A stretch of DNA of 64,000 bases, taken from contig OX352762.1 in assembly GCA_947095585.1 (NCBI GenBank), positions 50,081,540-50,145,539 on the forward strand, read 5' to 3'. The notes beneath the pieces are model-generated. The model did not search any database and was not told where the DNA came from. It worked only from the letters and a program-made list of their open reading frames with translations. Source of the DNA: Nephrocerus scutellatus (Eukaryota > Arthropoda > Insecta > Diptera > Pipunculidae). Below, in pieces: positions 1-10,489 of this stretch. A program made the position numbers and the translations under genes. Each line of letters begins with the position of its first letter. Position 1 is the first letter of the stretch.

Positions 1-284
1 CCTATAGCATTCATATCTCGCTCTCTCAGCAGCCAGTTACGGTCATCGATGAACATTCGAACATTCGAAATTAAGGGCGGAAGAGTTAACGCTGTTTATG
101 TTGAAGAACGACAGACAAAATTTCATTTTTATTTATTTTTTGTTTTATTTCCATTTTTTTTTCTTTTGTTTGTTTTGAACGTAATATACTAAACAATGAT
201 TGATTATAAACTAACTATGATAAAGACTTATTGCGAGCCCGAAGGGCGAAGCTAATTATCAGAGGACAAGAAAATTTTTCTAGC
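1..284. other. Unassigned A/T-rich left flank
   Basis: No coding potential or recognised element is visible. There is a long T-rich stretch around 120-175 and a short perfect hairpin, gccc-gaa-gggc, at about 237-247. This may be the truncated end of an element lying left of the window. Confidence 0.3.
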
Positions 285-630
285 GTATGTGCGTCGGGTT
301 GTACGTGTGTCCGGTTGTATATCGCGACATCTACCTGTCAGAATTTGATGGGACTTGTTTTAAAACAATTGGTAAGCGCTTGGCTTGCGATGACGTGACG
401 CGTTATCTCATCATTAATTTTAACTTTTTTTATTAAATACAATATATATAAGAGACATTCAGAATTCAGAAGACATGCATTTTTTTCAGTGTGCGTTTGT
501 CAGTTTGTCACTTTGAATCCACTCCACATCTACAGGTCAGAATTTTTATGGGACTTGTTTTAAAACAATTGTTAAGCGCTCAGCTTGCAATGATGTAATT
601 TTGAGTTTTTTTTATTCATATAGGTTAGGA
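285..630. repeat. Direct duplication of a ~140-bp unit
   Basis: Two diverged copies start near 289 and 491, an offset of about 202 bp. Both contain gtcagaattt, then gggacttgttttaaaacaatt, then aagcgct and a gatg-rich tail. The divergence shows that the duplication is old. The family is not recognised. Confidence 0.6.
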
Positions 631-756
631 GAGGAAAAATGTTTTTTTTAAGTAAAATCCTTTTAAGATAATTCAGTCTTTATGTTGAATTACAATTATC
701 CATATGGCGAGCTGGGAAGCTCGCTTTACTATCTTAATAATCATAGTAATAAAAAA

Positions 757-1576
757 ACAACCCATAAAAATTAAAATTTTTCATCTAAATTCTCTAATCG
801 CAGAAATTGATATGGGAGCCCCTCGATCCTGGGCCATTTTTTTTTATTGTAGGAGAAAATCATCGAAACAAACATTTGACATCAGATGTTAAAATTGAAA
901 AAGCTTAATTCATTTTATTCTGAGCACTTAGGGCACGCTCATACTCTGAGCAAATAAGAAACACGAACATTTATCTTGAGAACTCTTTGACTGCTCTGAA
1001 CTAATTTATGAAAACGCCAAATGACAGAATATTGTGAAAACTTGTTGTTCTATCTGTAAGTTGATATCGACAACAAAAAAAACGACATCAATAAAAATAC
1101 AATTCAGTATATAATAAAAATGTAAGTTGAAGTAAGCATAAAACATGTATGTCTCGTTTCATTTGCTGGGTTCATTTGTGCGTGCGCTAAGATTTCTCTC
1201 TCTCTCTCCACCACCACCAAAACCATGCAGCGCAGCCGACTGCGCAGCACACAACGCACACAGTCCATAAAGGGCGACGAATATCTGATGCCAGTATAGA
1301 TATTTAAAAAATGTATAAGGGCCTTGCGTCCGAACCCGGGACCCGATCACTACCAAATTTTCGAAAAAGTATTGTTTATTGGGTATACACATGAAGAAAA
1401 TCGGGTAAATTTTTTAAAATTTTTGTTTGGGAGTGTTGTCTCCGGAAATACACATGTGTGCAAAATTTCAATAAAATCGGGCCATGGGAAGTGGGTTAAA
1501 AATTGATCGCAAGAATCCACGACAGACGACCGACGACCGACGACCCACGGGCAAGTGAAGTTAATATAGAGAATTT
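757..1576 (-). mobile_element. Helentron/DINE-like non-autonomous element, copy 1
   Basis: The left boundary is acaacccataaaaatt following an A-run. The right boundary is ttaatatagagaattt followed by aaaaataata. The ends share the sub-terminal inverted repeat AAATTCTCTA / TAGAGAATTT. The interior holds a body shared with the copies at 35821-36644 and 38491-39346, plus two monomers of a ~120-bp repeat (about 1320-1500) with the conserved cores gaaaatcggg, acacatgtg and agtgttgtc. No protein is encoded. Asymmetric sub-terminal inverted repeats, variable internal tandem repeats and insertion into A/T runs without a target duplication resemble the DINE-1/HINE class of Helentron derivatives. That class assignment is inference; the repeat structure is directly seen. 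Confidence 0.6.
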
Positions 1577-1605
1577 AAAAATAATAATATTCGCTGCGCA
1601 TGTTA

Positions 1606-1804
1606 ATTTTTGGACACAAATGGAAGGGACCTACAATTTAAGGCCGGATACGAACGGCGAATTGAGAAGCTTTCCGTGACAAGGTATTACTCTCGGAACG
1701 TTTGTCACCCATTCGCGAGAGGTGAAAAATACTTTTGGTGTTTCTGGAATTCGAACCTGAACCTCCTGCAGTCATGTGCATTTCCACTGAGCCACGGCGC
1801 CCAC
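1606..1804 (-). mobile_element. tRNA-derived SINE, 3'-truncated
   Basis: Read on the minus strand, the head carries an A-box-like TGGCTCAGTGG (1784-1794) and a B-box-like GGTTCGAATTCC (1746-1757) about 27 bp apart, as in an RNA polymerase III promoter derived from a tRNA. The body then reads through taaattgtaggtccc and ccatttgtg. From memory, this resembles the body of a SINE common in tephritid flies, where a longer tail follows; here that tail is lost. It is not a functional tRNA, because no cloverleaf is preserved beyond the two boxes. Confidence 0.65.
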
Positions 1805-1813
1805 AAATGCGTT

Positions 1814-3025
1814 TTTTTTATATAATGTACACACGCTAAAGGAGTTTGCACCCTTATAATGCTTAGCACGGCGTGGGCGTTAGAAAATTAGGGAGAGGAA
1901 AAGATGAGATGTCTATGCACGCGTGTCTTAAACGACTGCAGATCATAAAATTGCGGAAACACAGAATCAGGCAAATCATTCCATATAACTATCGTGCGGC
2001 TAAAGAAGGAATCTCTGAATTGGTTAGTACGTCCGAAGATAGGCTTAATCGTAGACCCGTGAGCTCGAGTTGAGGCACGGGTATTACGGATAAGTTGGAG
2101 AATTGGCGGGATGCATCTGGATACTTCTTTTGAACACCGCTTGTGGAAAAAGCGATAAAACAGTGACAGGCAGGAAACATTCCTACGATGTTCAAGCGAT
2201 TCGATTGTTTTCGCGATATGAACGTCACCAATAAGTTTTAACGCGCGGTTCTGAACTCTGTCTAGTAGATGCAATGTGGTCTTGGGGGCACCTGCCCAGA
2301 CAATACAATTGTATTCTAGTTTAGGGCGAATATACGCCTTGTAAATAGTAGCCAGATCTGAAGGAGTAAAGTACATCTTGCACCGTTTTAGGAAACCTAA
2401 ACATCTCGCAGCATTTTTGGCGATGGCAAATTTGTAGTCGTTCCAACGAAGCTTGTTGTTGACGCACATACCGAGAAGTGAGAGCTTTTCAGTTTCTTTT
2501 ATGCAAGAACCATTCATGGATAAAGGTTGGGGGTTTAAATTACGCTTAGACGACAGATGACAGCATTGGGTTTTAGATTAAATTCAACTCTATTATGTAG
2601 TCCCCACCTTGTTATGCTGTCAAGGTCAGAATTTAACGTGCTTAACATACGTTGTTGTTCAAGTTCCACTTGTAACGAAGAGGGTCGTGCAGAAAGCGTG
2701 AAGTCATTTGAAAAGCTAAGAGTACTGTCATCAGCGAAAGAATGGATTGGATTAGAGGTGGTGGATAGGAGATCATTAATGAAAATTAGAAAGAGTGTCG
2801 GAGATAAAACAGAGCCTTGAGGAACACCGGCGTTTATGCGGTGAACATTGGATTTGAATCCGTCCAATACGACCTGGATTGAACAGTCAGAAAGGTAGTT
2901 ACTAGTCCAATTGAGCAGGGTGTTATTAATTCCATAAGCATTCATTTTCGACAAAAGAGCTTGATGCCAGACTCTGTCAAATGCCTTGGAAATATCGAGT
3001 GCAACAACTTTACTTTCACCAAACG
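1814..3025 (-). pseudogene. CR1/Jockey-type non-LTR RT, 5'-truncated copy
   Basis: Two minus-strand reading frames, 2954-2535 and 2517-1888, together cover the second half of a reverse transcriptase. Visible features are AGVPQGSVLSP, an intact FADD catalytic box (SFADDSTLSF), the thumb segment with LGMCVNNKLRWND, and the C-terminal YIRPKLEYNC and RDSFFSRT stretches. Upstream, ALDISKAFDRVWHQ can be read in another frame up to about 3025. The frame breaks near 2525. The 3' end (1814-1890) has the family tail containing gcgtgggcg and a poly-A run. The 5' truncation is typical of target-primed reverse transcription. It belongs to a different subfamily from the CR1 copies at 30, 46 and 55 kb. Confidence 0.85.
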
Positions 3026-3029
3026 CTTA

Positions 3030-3572
3030 CGCTTACCAAAGAGCAGCGTATATACGATCATACATGAATATTTAAAGGTGCGGAAGCTATGTCCACGTTG
3101 GATTCCACATTTTTTGACATACGCACAAAAAAAGGTTCGTGTCGCTTGGTGCCGCCAAATGCTTGAAAAATTCGTTGCAGATACTTCCAAAAACGTATAA
3201 AAGATCGTGAGAGGTGACGAGTCATGGATATTTCCATATGAGCCAGAAAGAAGAGGGCAATCAACTGTTTGGATCTTCCAATTCGAAGAAAATCCAACAA
3301 AAGTTGTGCGAGCTTGGAGCGTTGGGAAGCAAATGGTAGCGTGTTTCTTCACGAAAACCGTTCATGTGGCTACTGTGGCTCTTAAAAATCAAAAGACAGT
3401 CAATTCAGCTTGGTATACGATCATTTGCTGCGGCTTTTACCAAATTGAGAGAAAACAACCAAAAACGGCGAATCATTTTGCATGACGATAATGCGAGCTC
3501 ACACATATCACATCAAACAAGCGAGTATTTGAGCACTCAAACGATCGAATTGATGTCATCCGCCTCGTAGTA
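3030..3572 (+). pseudogene. mariner (DD34D type) transposase fragment
   Basis: Translation gives mariner hallmarks: QKKVRVAWCRQML, then GDESWIF with the first catalytic Asp (3216-3218), STVWIFQFEENPTKVVR, KQMVACFF, and LHDDNASSH with the second Asp at about 3484-3489. The frame is interrupted by a TAA at 3198-3200 and by a +1 change of frame near 3430. The sequence ends before the third Asp (the S-P-D-L-x-P-x-D region is missing), and no terminal inverted repeats were found. It is a dead internal fragment abutting the CR1 copy on its left. Confidence 0.85.
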
Positions 3573-3600
3573 TATAATGATTTCTAATTAATTTTATTGT

Positions 3601-4137
3601 AAAACTAGCTGACCGGACAGACGTCATCCTGTCCCACTTTCAAAAAATTTGTTTGTGATCGTTTTGTGAACTTGTGAAAAGCTATTTGTTTTGCGATATC
3701 GCGTCACAGTATTAGCAGAAATACCCGGCGTTTCCCGGCTGTCCAATCCCACTGACCCACACCCACTGACGCCACGCCCACTTACACCCGCGTTTCCAGG
3801 CTGCCCCATACCCACTGACTCCACGCCCACTGACCTCCCGCCCTCTGATACAGGGAAAACTAAATTTTCCACCCCAGCGCCACCTATCGGGTCCAAATTT
3901 TGTCAACGACTTTCTTTTTATTTATATATTATATGGTGTGAATTTGAGCCAAATCGTTCCATAAATAAGAAACTTCGGAAAAAAACGACACCAGCGCCAC
4001 CTAGCGGGGACCAACTCAGAAACCATCGCGGGCTCATGCACAACAACTTTACTAAAGATCATCACATGATCAAATGCATAGTTTACGATTCTATTGGAGT
4101 CAAACACACAGACATTCATTTTTATATATATAGATTA
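3601..4137 (+). repeat. Unclassified interspersed repeat, ctagctgaccgg ... tatatatagat
   Basis: The stretch begins aaaactagctgaccggacag and ends catttttatatatatagat. I recall this pair of ends from dispersed repeats in many arthropod genomes but cannot name the family. Inside, a C-rich segment (3720-3850) repeats cccactgac and ccacgccca imperfectly. The motif cagcgccacctatcggg (about 3876) recurs as cagcgccacctagcggg (about 4000). The open frame across this stretch has no recognisable domain, so I do not call a gene. Confidence 0.45.
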
Positions 4138-4260
4138 TCAATTCTGTGTATTTCACTTATTTTATACATTGTTTTATTTGAGTATAGTGTTTATAATCCG
4201 TATTTGTCTTTCAATTTAGTTCTTTCAAATTTCCTTAATTTAAATGTTTTTATATTATAA

Positions 4261-4860
4261 AGTGGTGGGAGTTTGAAGGGGGTCTTTAGGGTGGTTTTGT
4301 GGCGTTCTGTGAAGGGTGTTGGGGGGTTTTTAAGAGCATTTTGAGTGTGGTCTTAAGAGGGTATTGATGGCGTCTTGAATGAGTTTTAAGGTGGTCTTGA
4401 ACTAGTCTTAGGGTGGTCTTTAGGGGAGTCTTAACGTTGTCTTGAGGGAGTGTTAAGGTGGTATTGAGAGGTTTTCAGAGGAGCTGAAGTAGCAATGCGC
4501 TGGTCTTTGGGTGGTTTTGAGGAGGGGTTGAGGTCGTTTTGAAGGGCTGAAGATCCCTTAGTGGGTTTAAGAGGGGGTCTGAAGGGGTTCTTGAGGAGGG
4601 TCTCGTGGAGGTTTTGAGAAAGGTCTATTGTAAGTTTTGAGATGGTCTTAAATGGGGTCTTAAGAAGGCCTTGAGGGAATCTTTAGGGAGGTATTGAGGG
4701 GTTCTTGAGTGGGGTCTTGAGGGAGTAATAAGAGAGTCTTTAGATGGGTCTTGTGGGTGGTCTTGAGGTGGTCTTGAGGGGGGTTTTGGGGTCCTTTGGG
4801 GGTATTTTGGGAGTCTTTTTGGGGTGGAGTTTGGTGGTATTTTGGGGTCGTTTTGAAGGT
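4261..4860. repeat. G/T-rich degenerate minisatellite with strong strand bias
   Basis: About 600 bp in which the plus strand is almost free of C apart from the recurring gtcttgag. The unit is roughly ggtcttgagggggt, with spacing that drifts around 15-25 bp, and many G runs of 3-6. The minus strand reads as a proline-rich frame purely because of the 15-bp-like periodicity. It is sharply bounded by A/T-rich DNA on both sides. Confidence 0.75.
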
Positions 4861-4894
4861 TTCCACATTGCCATACATTCATCATATTGAAATT

Positions 4895-4926
4895 GAAATT
4901 ATATTATATATATAATTATATATATA
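4895..4926. repeat. TA-rich microsatellite, left target flank of the Gypsy element
   Basis: A run of alternating T and A lies immediately left of the 5' LTR. A matching but longer TA run follows the 3' LTR, so the element sits within a TA tract. This makes a TATA-type target duplication likely but impossible to delimit. Confidence 0.7.
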
Positions 4927-5515
4927 TGTAGGATAAGTTTTCATATAAGCAAATTTTTCTATAGTGTCACTGACACATAATGAGGCAAGCAATGTGATAA
5001 ACATATTCTTACCGTTTAATATTTCGTCCTAAGTTTTCATAGTGTCTCTGACACATAATATGGCAAGCAATATGACAAACACATTCTTGCCGCGTAGTAT
5101 TTCTTTTTTCCAGTCATCATCGCATCGTCGGCCGTCAATGGAATAAATCAGGAGTCGTATTTCCTCTGCAATCGTTGCAATTACCTGGTTGTGTGCATAT
5201 AAAATGCTGCAACCAGGCATTGCAACTAAAAACAAGATAACGAAATGCTGACAGCAAAGGTAGCCGTGATATTCGCCGCTGTGTGCTGCATCGGTGTACT
5301 GGCGATGCTGATGGGAAATGGAAGGCGATGACGATACTGACTGCAGAAAAGTTTTCGAGTCTGTCTTTAACTACGGCTGCGGCGGGTACACTTAGTACGA
5401 GTGTGTTGTAATTTTATTTCCGAAGTTTATTTTGTTATTTTTATTTCAATTAAATGTTTGCTCTTTTAAATTTAAATCTGTCTTCTAATCAAGTATTAAA
5501 ATAATTGACTCTACA
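4927..5515 (+). repeat. 5' LTR of the Gypsy element
   Basis: It starts TGTAGG and ends CTCTACA, giving short inverted ends TGTAG/CTACA. U3 contains a diverged ~85-bp tandem duplication (about 4937-5026 and 5031-5106), each copy carrying tgacacataat and ggcaagcaat, as promoter-proximal repeats often do. A TATA-like catataaaa lies near 5198. This LTR keeps about 80 bp that the 3' LTR lacks (about 5172-5185 and 5255-5325). Confidence 0.9.
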
Positions 5516-5517
5516 CT

Positions 5518-5535
5518 TGGGGGCTCAACCGGGAT
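5518..5535 (+). other. Primer-binding site of the Gypsy element
   Basis: TGGGGGCTCAACCGGGAT begins with the expected TGG two bases after the LTR. It is the complement of a tRNA 3' end; I cannot assign the tRNA species with confidence. Confidence 0.7.
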
Positions 5536-5595
5536 TTCTAATACCGTTCTATTGGGAGTTTTTCTTTGATTTTTTTTTTCAAAGTTGGTTAATTG

Positions 5596-6870
5596 ATGGA
5601 TGATCTGAATTCTCTCACCGTGAGACAATTGCAGATTTTTCTAAAGAAAAAGCGACTGTCTTATCGATACGCAGTAAAGACCGATTTTGTGGAACGTATC
5701 CACGCGGCTTTCGGGCAAGTAAAGATAAACGACGTATTAGCCGCCTCGATAAACGACGACGACTGTAGTTCGGGTCAAGAGAAAGTGGTTGAAAACGAAT
5801 GGTGCGTACCACATAACGAAGAAGAGTGTGTAGTGCTTAACGACGACGACAGAAACGAAGAGTGCGTACCACTAAACGACGAGGAGTGTGTAGCACAAAA
5901 CTACGAAGTGAAAGACGAGGAGTGTGTAGCACTAAACTACGAAGTGAAAGACGAAGAGTGCGTAGCACCAGACGACGCAGAAGAAAACGAAGTATACTCT
6001 GAAGAGTTGAACAGAATGGCCAACAGAAATAATTTTGTGTTTAGGGACATCGAAGAATCCTTAGAAAGATTTTCTGGAGAGGAAATTCGCAACTACGAGG
6101 ACTGGATAAGAGAGTTTGAGGACGTCTCTTCTGCGTGTGAGTGGAACGAAATTCAAAAATACTTGTACGCACGAAGGTTACTAAAAGGCGCAGCTAAGCT
6201 GGCGATAGAAGCGACCAGTGGAGTTTCGAACTGGACAACATTGAAGGCACGGTTGGAGAAAGAATTCGGAAAGAAGCCGTCCGCAATTGATATCCACCGT
6301 ATGCTGGAGAAACGAAAGAAGACAAGCTCAGAAACTCTACTTGAATATCTGTACACCATGGTTCGGCTTGCCGAAAAAGGAAAGGTTGACGAATCTTCTA
6401 TTATCGAGTACATAATTGCTGGAATTCCTGATTCTGTTAACAACAAAATAATCATGTACGAAGCAACCACTATAGATGAACTGAAGAGGAAAATGGAGTG
6501 CTACCAAAAGATGCACAGGCAGATGCCGCAGCAGAGGACAGATGTGAGTAGAACTACCAGTGCACTAAGCACTAATGCGGAAAGATTTAATGCACCAAAC
6601 AGGAGATGCCATAACTGCGGTGCTCTGTCGCACATCGTGCAGAATTGTCCGGACAAAGGGAAAGGAGTAAAGTGTTTTAAATGTTACTTGTTCGGACACG
6701 TATCGTCTAATTGCCCAGACAGAGTTAAGGAGGAGGTGGACACCAGGGGAGTCCAGAAAATCCAACGAATCAGCTCAGATGGAAATAATGTGCCAGTCAT
6801 CATTGCCGGAAGAAATTACACAGCTTTTATTGACAGCGGTAGCGATGTGTCGGTGATCACAAGTCGCTAA
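5596..6870 (+). CDS. gag: Gag polyprotein with start of protease
   Basis: The ATG at 5596 is preferred over an in-frame TTG at 5593. Residues about 70-130 are an acidic low-complexity segment in which the ~12-residue unit NYEVKDEECVA recurs. The capsid-like core follows (RDIEESLERFSGEE). Two CX2CX4HX4C zinc knuckles for RNA binding are CHNCGALSHIVQNC and CFKCYLFGHVSSNC. The frame ends just after the aspartic protease active site (FIDSGSDVSVIT). The rest of the protease and all of pol continue in the -1 frame from about 6870. A stop inside protease is unusual for a programmed shift, so a small indel is the simpler explanation. The frame itself is otherwise intact. Confidence 0.9.
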   Translation: MDDLNSLTVRQLQIFLKKKRLSYRYAVKTDFVERIHAAFGQVKINDVLAASINDDDCSSGQEKVVENEWCVPHNEEECVVLNDDDRNEECVPLNDEECVAQNYEVKDEECVALNYEVKDEECVAPDDAEENEVYSEELNRMANRNNFVFRDIEESLERFSGEEIRNYEDWIREFEDVSSACEWNEIQKYLYARRLLKGAAKLAIEATSGVSNWTTLKARLEKEFGKKPSAIDIHRMLEKRKKTSSETLLEYLYTMVRLAEKGKVDESSIIEYIIAGIPDSVNNKIIMYEATTIDELKRKMECYQKMHRQMPQQRTDVSRTTSALSTNAERFNAPNRRCHNCGALSHIVQNCPDKGKGVKCFKCYLFGHVSSNCPDRVKEEVDTRGVQKIQRISSDGNNVPVIIAGRNYTAFIDSGSDVSVITSR

Positions 6871-6872
6871 AA

Positions 6873-9847
6873 GAAAAAATTAGTCCAGAAGCAATGAGTC
6901 GACCGGGAATGATGGTAAGAGGTTTTGGCAGTGCCCCACGACAGACACTTGGATCGTTTCCGCTCACGCTGCAGATCGATGGTGTTGACTATTGGATACG
7001 TTTTCAGGTGATTCCAGACGACTGGCTACCTGATAAAATTCTGTTGGGAAAAGATTTCATCAAAGGCGTCGAATTAATAATTAGGCAAGGAGAAATAGTA
7101 AGCATCAGAAAACAAGAAAAATCTCCATTACCACCAGAGAGCGATAGTGTACACGAACTGGAGGAAAATGACATCTTTAATATTGAAGTAATGAACGAAG
7201 AGCACGATGAAACAAAATTGCGCGTAGGTGACGACGTTTCTAGGGAAGAGATACACAGCATTATCTCCAAGTATTTCCCCAAGACGATGAAAAATTCCTG
7301 CATCGAAATGAGTATAACACCGGTCTATCAGAAGGCAAGGAAATTAGCAGAACCGGAAAAGCAAATCGTCAACGATCAAATTGATGAGTGGCTTGAAGAA
7401 GGGATCATACAACACAGCCGATCAGATTATGCCAGCCCAATAGTGTTAGTCAAGAAAAGAGATGGCAAGACGAGATTGTGCGTGGATTACCGGAAGCTTA
7501 ATACTAAAATTATTAAAGACAGGTACCCACTACCGGTGATGGAGGATGTTCTAGAACAACTGTATAGTGCGAAGGTTTTTACAACACTGGATCTCCGCAA
7601 TGGGTTTTTCCATGTGAACGTTGCCAAGGACAGCAGAAAATATACGTCATTTATCACGCCAAACGGACAGTACGAATTTACAAAAGTGCCTTTCGGATTA
7701 TGTAATTCGCCGTCCATATTTCAACGTTTCATAAACACGATTTTCCGAGATTTGATGCGCCGAAATTATTTGTTGCTGTACTTGGATGACATAATCATCG
7801 CTGCGGAGGATGAGAACGAGAACATGAAAAAGCTGATCGAAGTATCGAAGGTCGCCGAGGACGACGGGCTGGTTGTCAAATGGGAAAAGTGCAACTTTCT
7901 AAGCAGACGAGTGGAATTCCTAGGTCATGTTGTCGAAAATGGCAGCATTAAGCCGTCCGTTGAAAAGCTGAAAGCGGTCAAGGGGTTTCCCAGACCCACC
8001 AACATAAAACAAGTGCAAAGTTTTCTCGGACTAACTGGATTTTTCAGAAAGTTCATGCCCAGCTACGCCAATTTCGCAAAACCACTGTCGGACCTAACTA
8101 GGAAGAATGTGTCATTCCGCTTTGAAGCCGATCAGATTGCAGCATTTGAAGCTCTCAAAGATTTGCTAAGTAAAGAACCTGTGCTTAAATTATTCAATCC
8201 AGCACTGGAGACGGAATTGCACACAGATGCCAGCATGTTGGGGTACTGAGGAATTTTGCTTCAAAAGCACGAGGGAAGCTTCCACCCCGTTTTCTATTTG
8301 AGCTTCAAGACGTCCCCAGCCGAGAAGAATTACACTAGCTACGAACACGAGGTTTGAGCTGTCGTCCGATGCGTTAAAAAGCTACGCGTCTATCTCCTAG
8401 GACTAAAATTCAAAATATACACTGACTGCAAGGCCTTTCAGGCCACGATGCACAAAAGAGACCTGTGCTCAAGAGTCGCGAGATGGGCACTCATGTTACA
8501 GGAATATGACTGCGAAATTCTACATCGTGCTGGGGCGTCCATGAGGCATGTCGATGCCCTCAGCAGGTATCCAGCAGTCATGCGAGTCGAGAATGGTATT
8601 GTCCAGATATTGAAGCGAGCGCAGGGTAAGGATGAGTATTGTCAGTTACTAATGAGAATTCTTTCATCTACCAGAGTGTATAAAGACTTCGAGGTAAGGA
8701 ACGAGCTGCTCTACAAGTTTGTAGCTGGAAATCACCTTCTCGTCGTCCCAAAAGTCATGCCGCGTGAGATTATTCGGAGCATTCATGAGAGGGGCCACAT
8801 AGCAGCAAGTAAGGTAGAGGCAATCGCCAAACAAGACTACTTCGTCCCGAATCTGAGTAAAGTAGTGGAACACATCATACAAAACTGCGTTGCTTGCATC
8901 CTAGCAGCCAAAAAAGTGGAAAAGGCGAGGGATTCGTAAATCCCATTGAGAAGAGCGACGTTCCCCTCCACACGTTGCACATCGATCACCTAGGGCCATT
9001 ACCTTCGACAAACAAGAACTACAACTATTTGTTCGTTGTTGTAGACGCATTCACGAAGTTTGTGTGGATCCATCCAGTCAAATCCACAAAGGGTGAAGAG
9101 GCCGTCAAGAAGTTGACGATCCAGAGTGAGGTGTTTGGTAACCCTTTTAGAATCATATCGGACCGAGGAGCAGCCTTCACATCAAACACCTTCAAGGACT
9201 GTTGTGAAAAGAACGGCATCCAACATGTTTTGACGACGACAGGAGTCCCACGAGGGAATGGACAGGTGGAACGAATCAATCGAATTATCATAGAGGCCTT
9301 GGCTAAGATGTCTGTTGAAGATCCAAGAAGATGGTACGTTTTTGTCGCTGAACTCCAAAGGGCTCTAAATTCCACGGTGTCCCGGAGTACTAAGAGGAGT
9401 CCGTTCCAGCTGATGTTCGGGACCTTCATGAGGAATGGAGAAGATTTACAGTTACAACAGCTCCTAGAGGAAGTTATGATCGATGACTTTGAAACCAGTC
9501 GTGACGCAACCAGGAGGTAAGCTAAGGAAGAAATTTTGAAAGTTCAAGAAGAGAACAAAAGGAATTACAATCGAAATAAGAAGCCGCCTACAAAGTATTG
9601 CCTGAGGGACCTCGTTGCCATCAAAAGAACGCAGTTCGGAGCGGGCTTAAAACTCTACGCCAAATTCCTGGGGGCTTACGAAGTCACGAAAGTGAAGGGA
9701 AATGATCGCTACGAAGTTTGCAAAGTAGGCCAACACGATGGACCCAATACAACATCTACGGCTGCTGACTTTATGAAACCCTGGGTGTCTGATCCTGAAG
9801 AAGATGAGTATGAGGAAGAAGACGATAGTGATGAGGAGCTCGCCTGA
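6873..9847 (+). pseudogene. pol: Pol polyprotein, broken (protease end, RT, RNase H, integrase)
   Basis: The first open stretch (to 8249) carries the protease C-part (ILLGKDF) and the RT with LVKKRDGKTRLCVDYRKLN, VPFGLCNSPS and the catalytic YLDDII near 7780. RNase H starts (HTDASMLGY) but meets TGA at 8247 and again at 8356. It resumes through VDALSRYP and the integrase HHCC zinc site (HERGH ... CVAC). The frame shifts by -1 around 8890-8940. The integrase core then shows the D, D, E triad in HIDHLGPL, ISDRGAAF and NGQVERINR. A TAA at 9518 splits off the C-terminal, acid-tailed domain, which ends at 9847. The protein could not be made intact. Confidence 0.9.
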
Positions 9848-9874
9848 GGACAGCCGAGAGATCCAGGATGGCCG

Positions 9875-10375
9875 TGTAGGATAAGTTTTCATATAAGCAA
9901 ATTTTTCTATAGTGTCACTGATACATAATGAGGCAAGCAATGTGATAAACACATTCTTGCCGTTTAATATTTCGTCCTAAGTTTTCATAGTGTGTCTGAC
10001 ACATAATATGGCAAGCAATGTGACAAACACATTCTTGCCGCGTAGTATTTCTTTTTTCCAGTCATCATCGCATCGTCGGCCGTCAATGGAATAAATCAGG
10101 AGTCGCATTTCCTCTGCAATCGTTGTGTGCATATAAAATGCTGCAACCAGGCATTGCAACTAAAAACAAGTTAACGAAATGCTGACAGCAAAGGTAGCCG
10201 TGATTGATGACTGCAGAAAAGTTTTCGAGTCTGTCTTTAACTACGGCTGCGGGTATACTTAGTACGAGTGTGTTGTAATTTTATTTCCCAAGTTTATTTT
10301 GTTATTTTTATTTCAATTAAATGTTTGCTCTTTTAAATTTAAATCTGTCTTTTAATCAAGTATTAAAATAATTCC

Positions 10376-10382
<7 letters not shown>
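9875..10382 (+). repeat. 3' LTR of the Gypsy element
   Basis: It begins TGTAGGATAAG like the 5' LTR and runs to ctctata, where it merges with the TA microsatellite. It lacks two internal blocks present in the 5' LTR. The upstream sequence is only weakly purine-rich, so the polypurine tract is not convincing. Confidence 0.85.

Positions 10383-10435
<53 letters not shown>
10377..10435. repeat. (TA)n microsatellite, right target flank
   Basis: About 55 bp of uninterrupted TA dinucleotides. Together with the shorter left run this is the target tract of the Gypsy insertion. Confidence 0.9.
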
Positions 10436-10437
<2 letters not shown>

Positions 10438-10489
10438 CATTAAAGACTAAAAACTATAAAATAAAATAACATTACATTTGTTTTAAAAA

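Larger units (their letters stand above)
4927..10382 (+). mobile_element. Complete Ty3/Gypsy LTR retrotransposon, defective
   Basis: The order is 5' LTR, primer-binding site, gag, protease-RT-RNase H-integrase, 3' LTR, the Ty3/Gypsy order with integrase after RNase H. No env frame lies between integrase and the 3' LTR. The LTRs differ by roughly ten substitutions by eye plus indels in the middle, so insertion was not very recent. At least three in-frame stops and two frame changes disable pol. The RT tract around YLDDII and the integrase resemble Mdg3/Micropia-like relatives, but that placement is tentative. Confidence 0.9.

Noticed and set aside
1746..1794. Genuine tRNA gene
   Set aside because: Only A and B boxes remain, no acceptor or anticodon stem pairs, and a SINE body follows.
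4625..4885. Proline-rich minus-strand frames in the G-rich minisatellite
   Set aside because: The frame is a by-product of ~15-bp periodicity in C-rich complement; no domain and no start or context of a gene.
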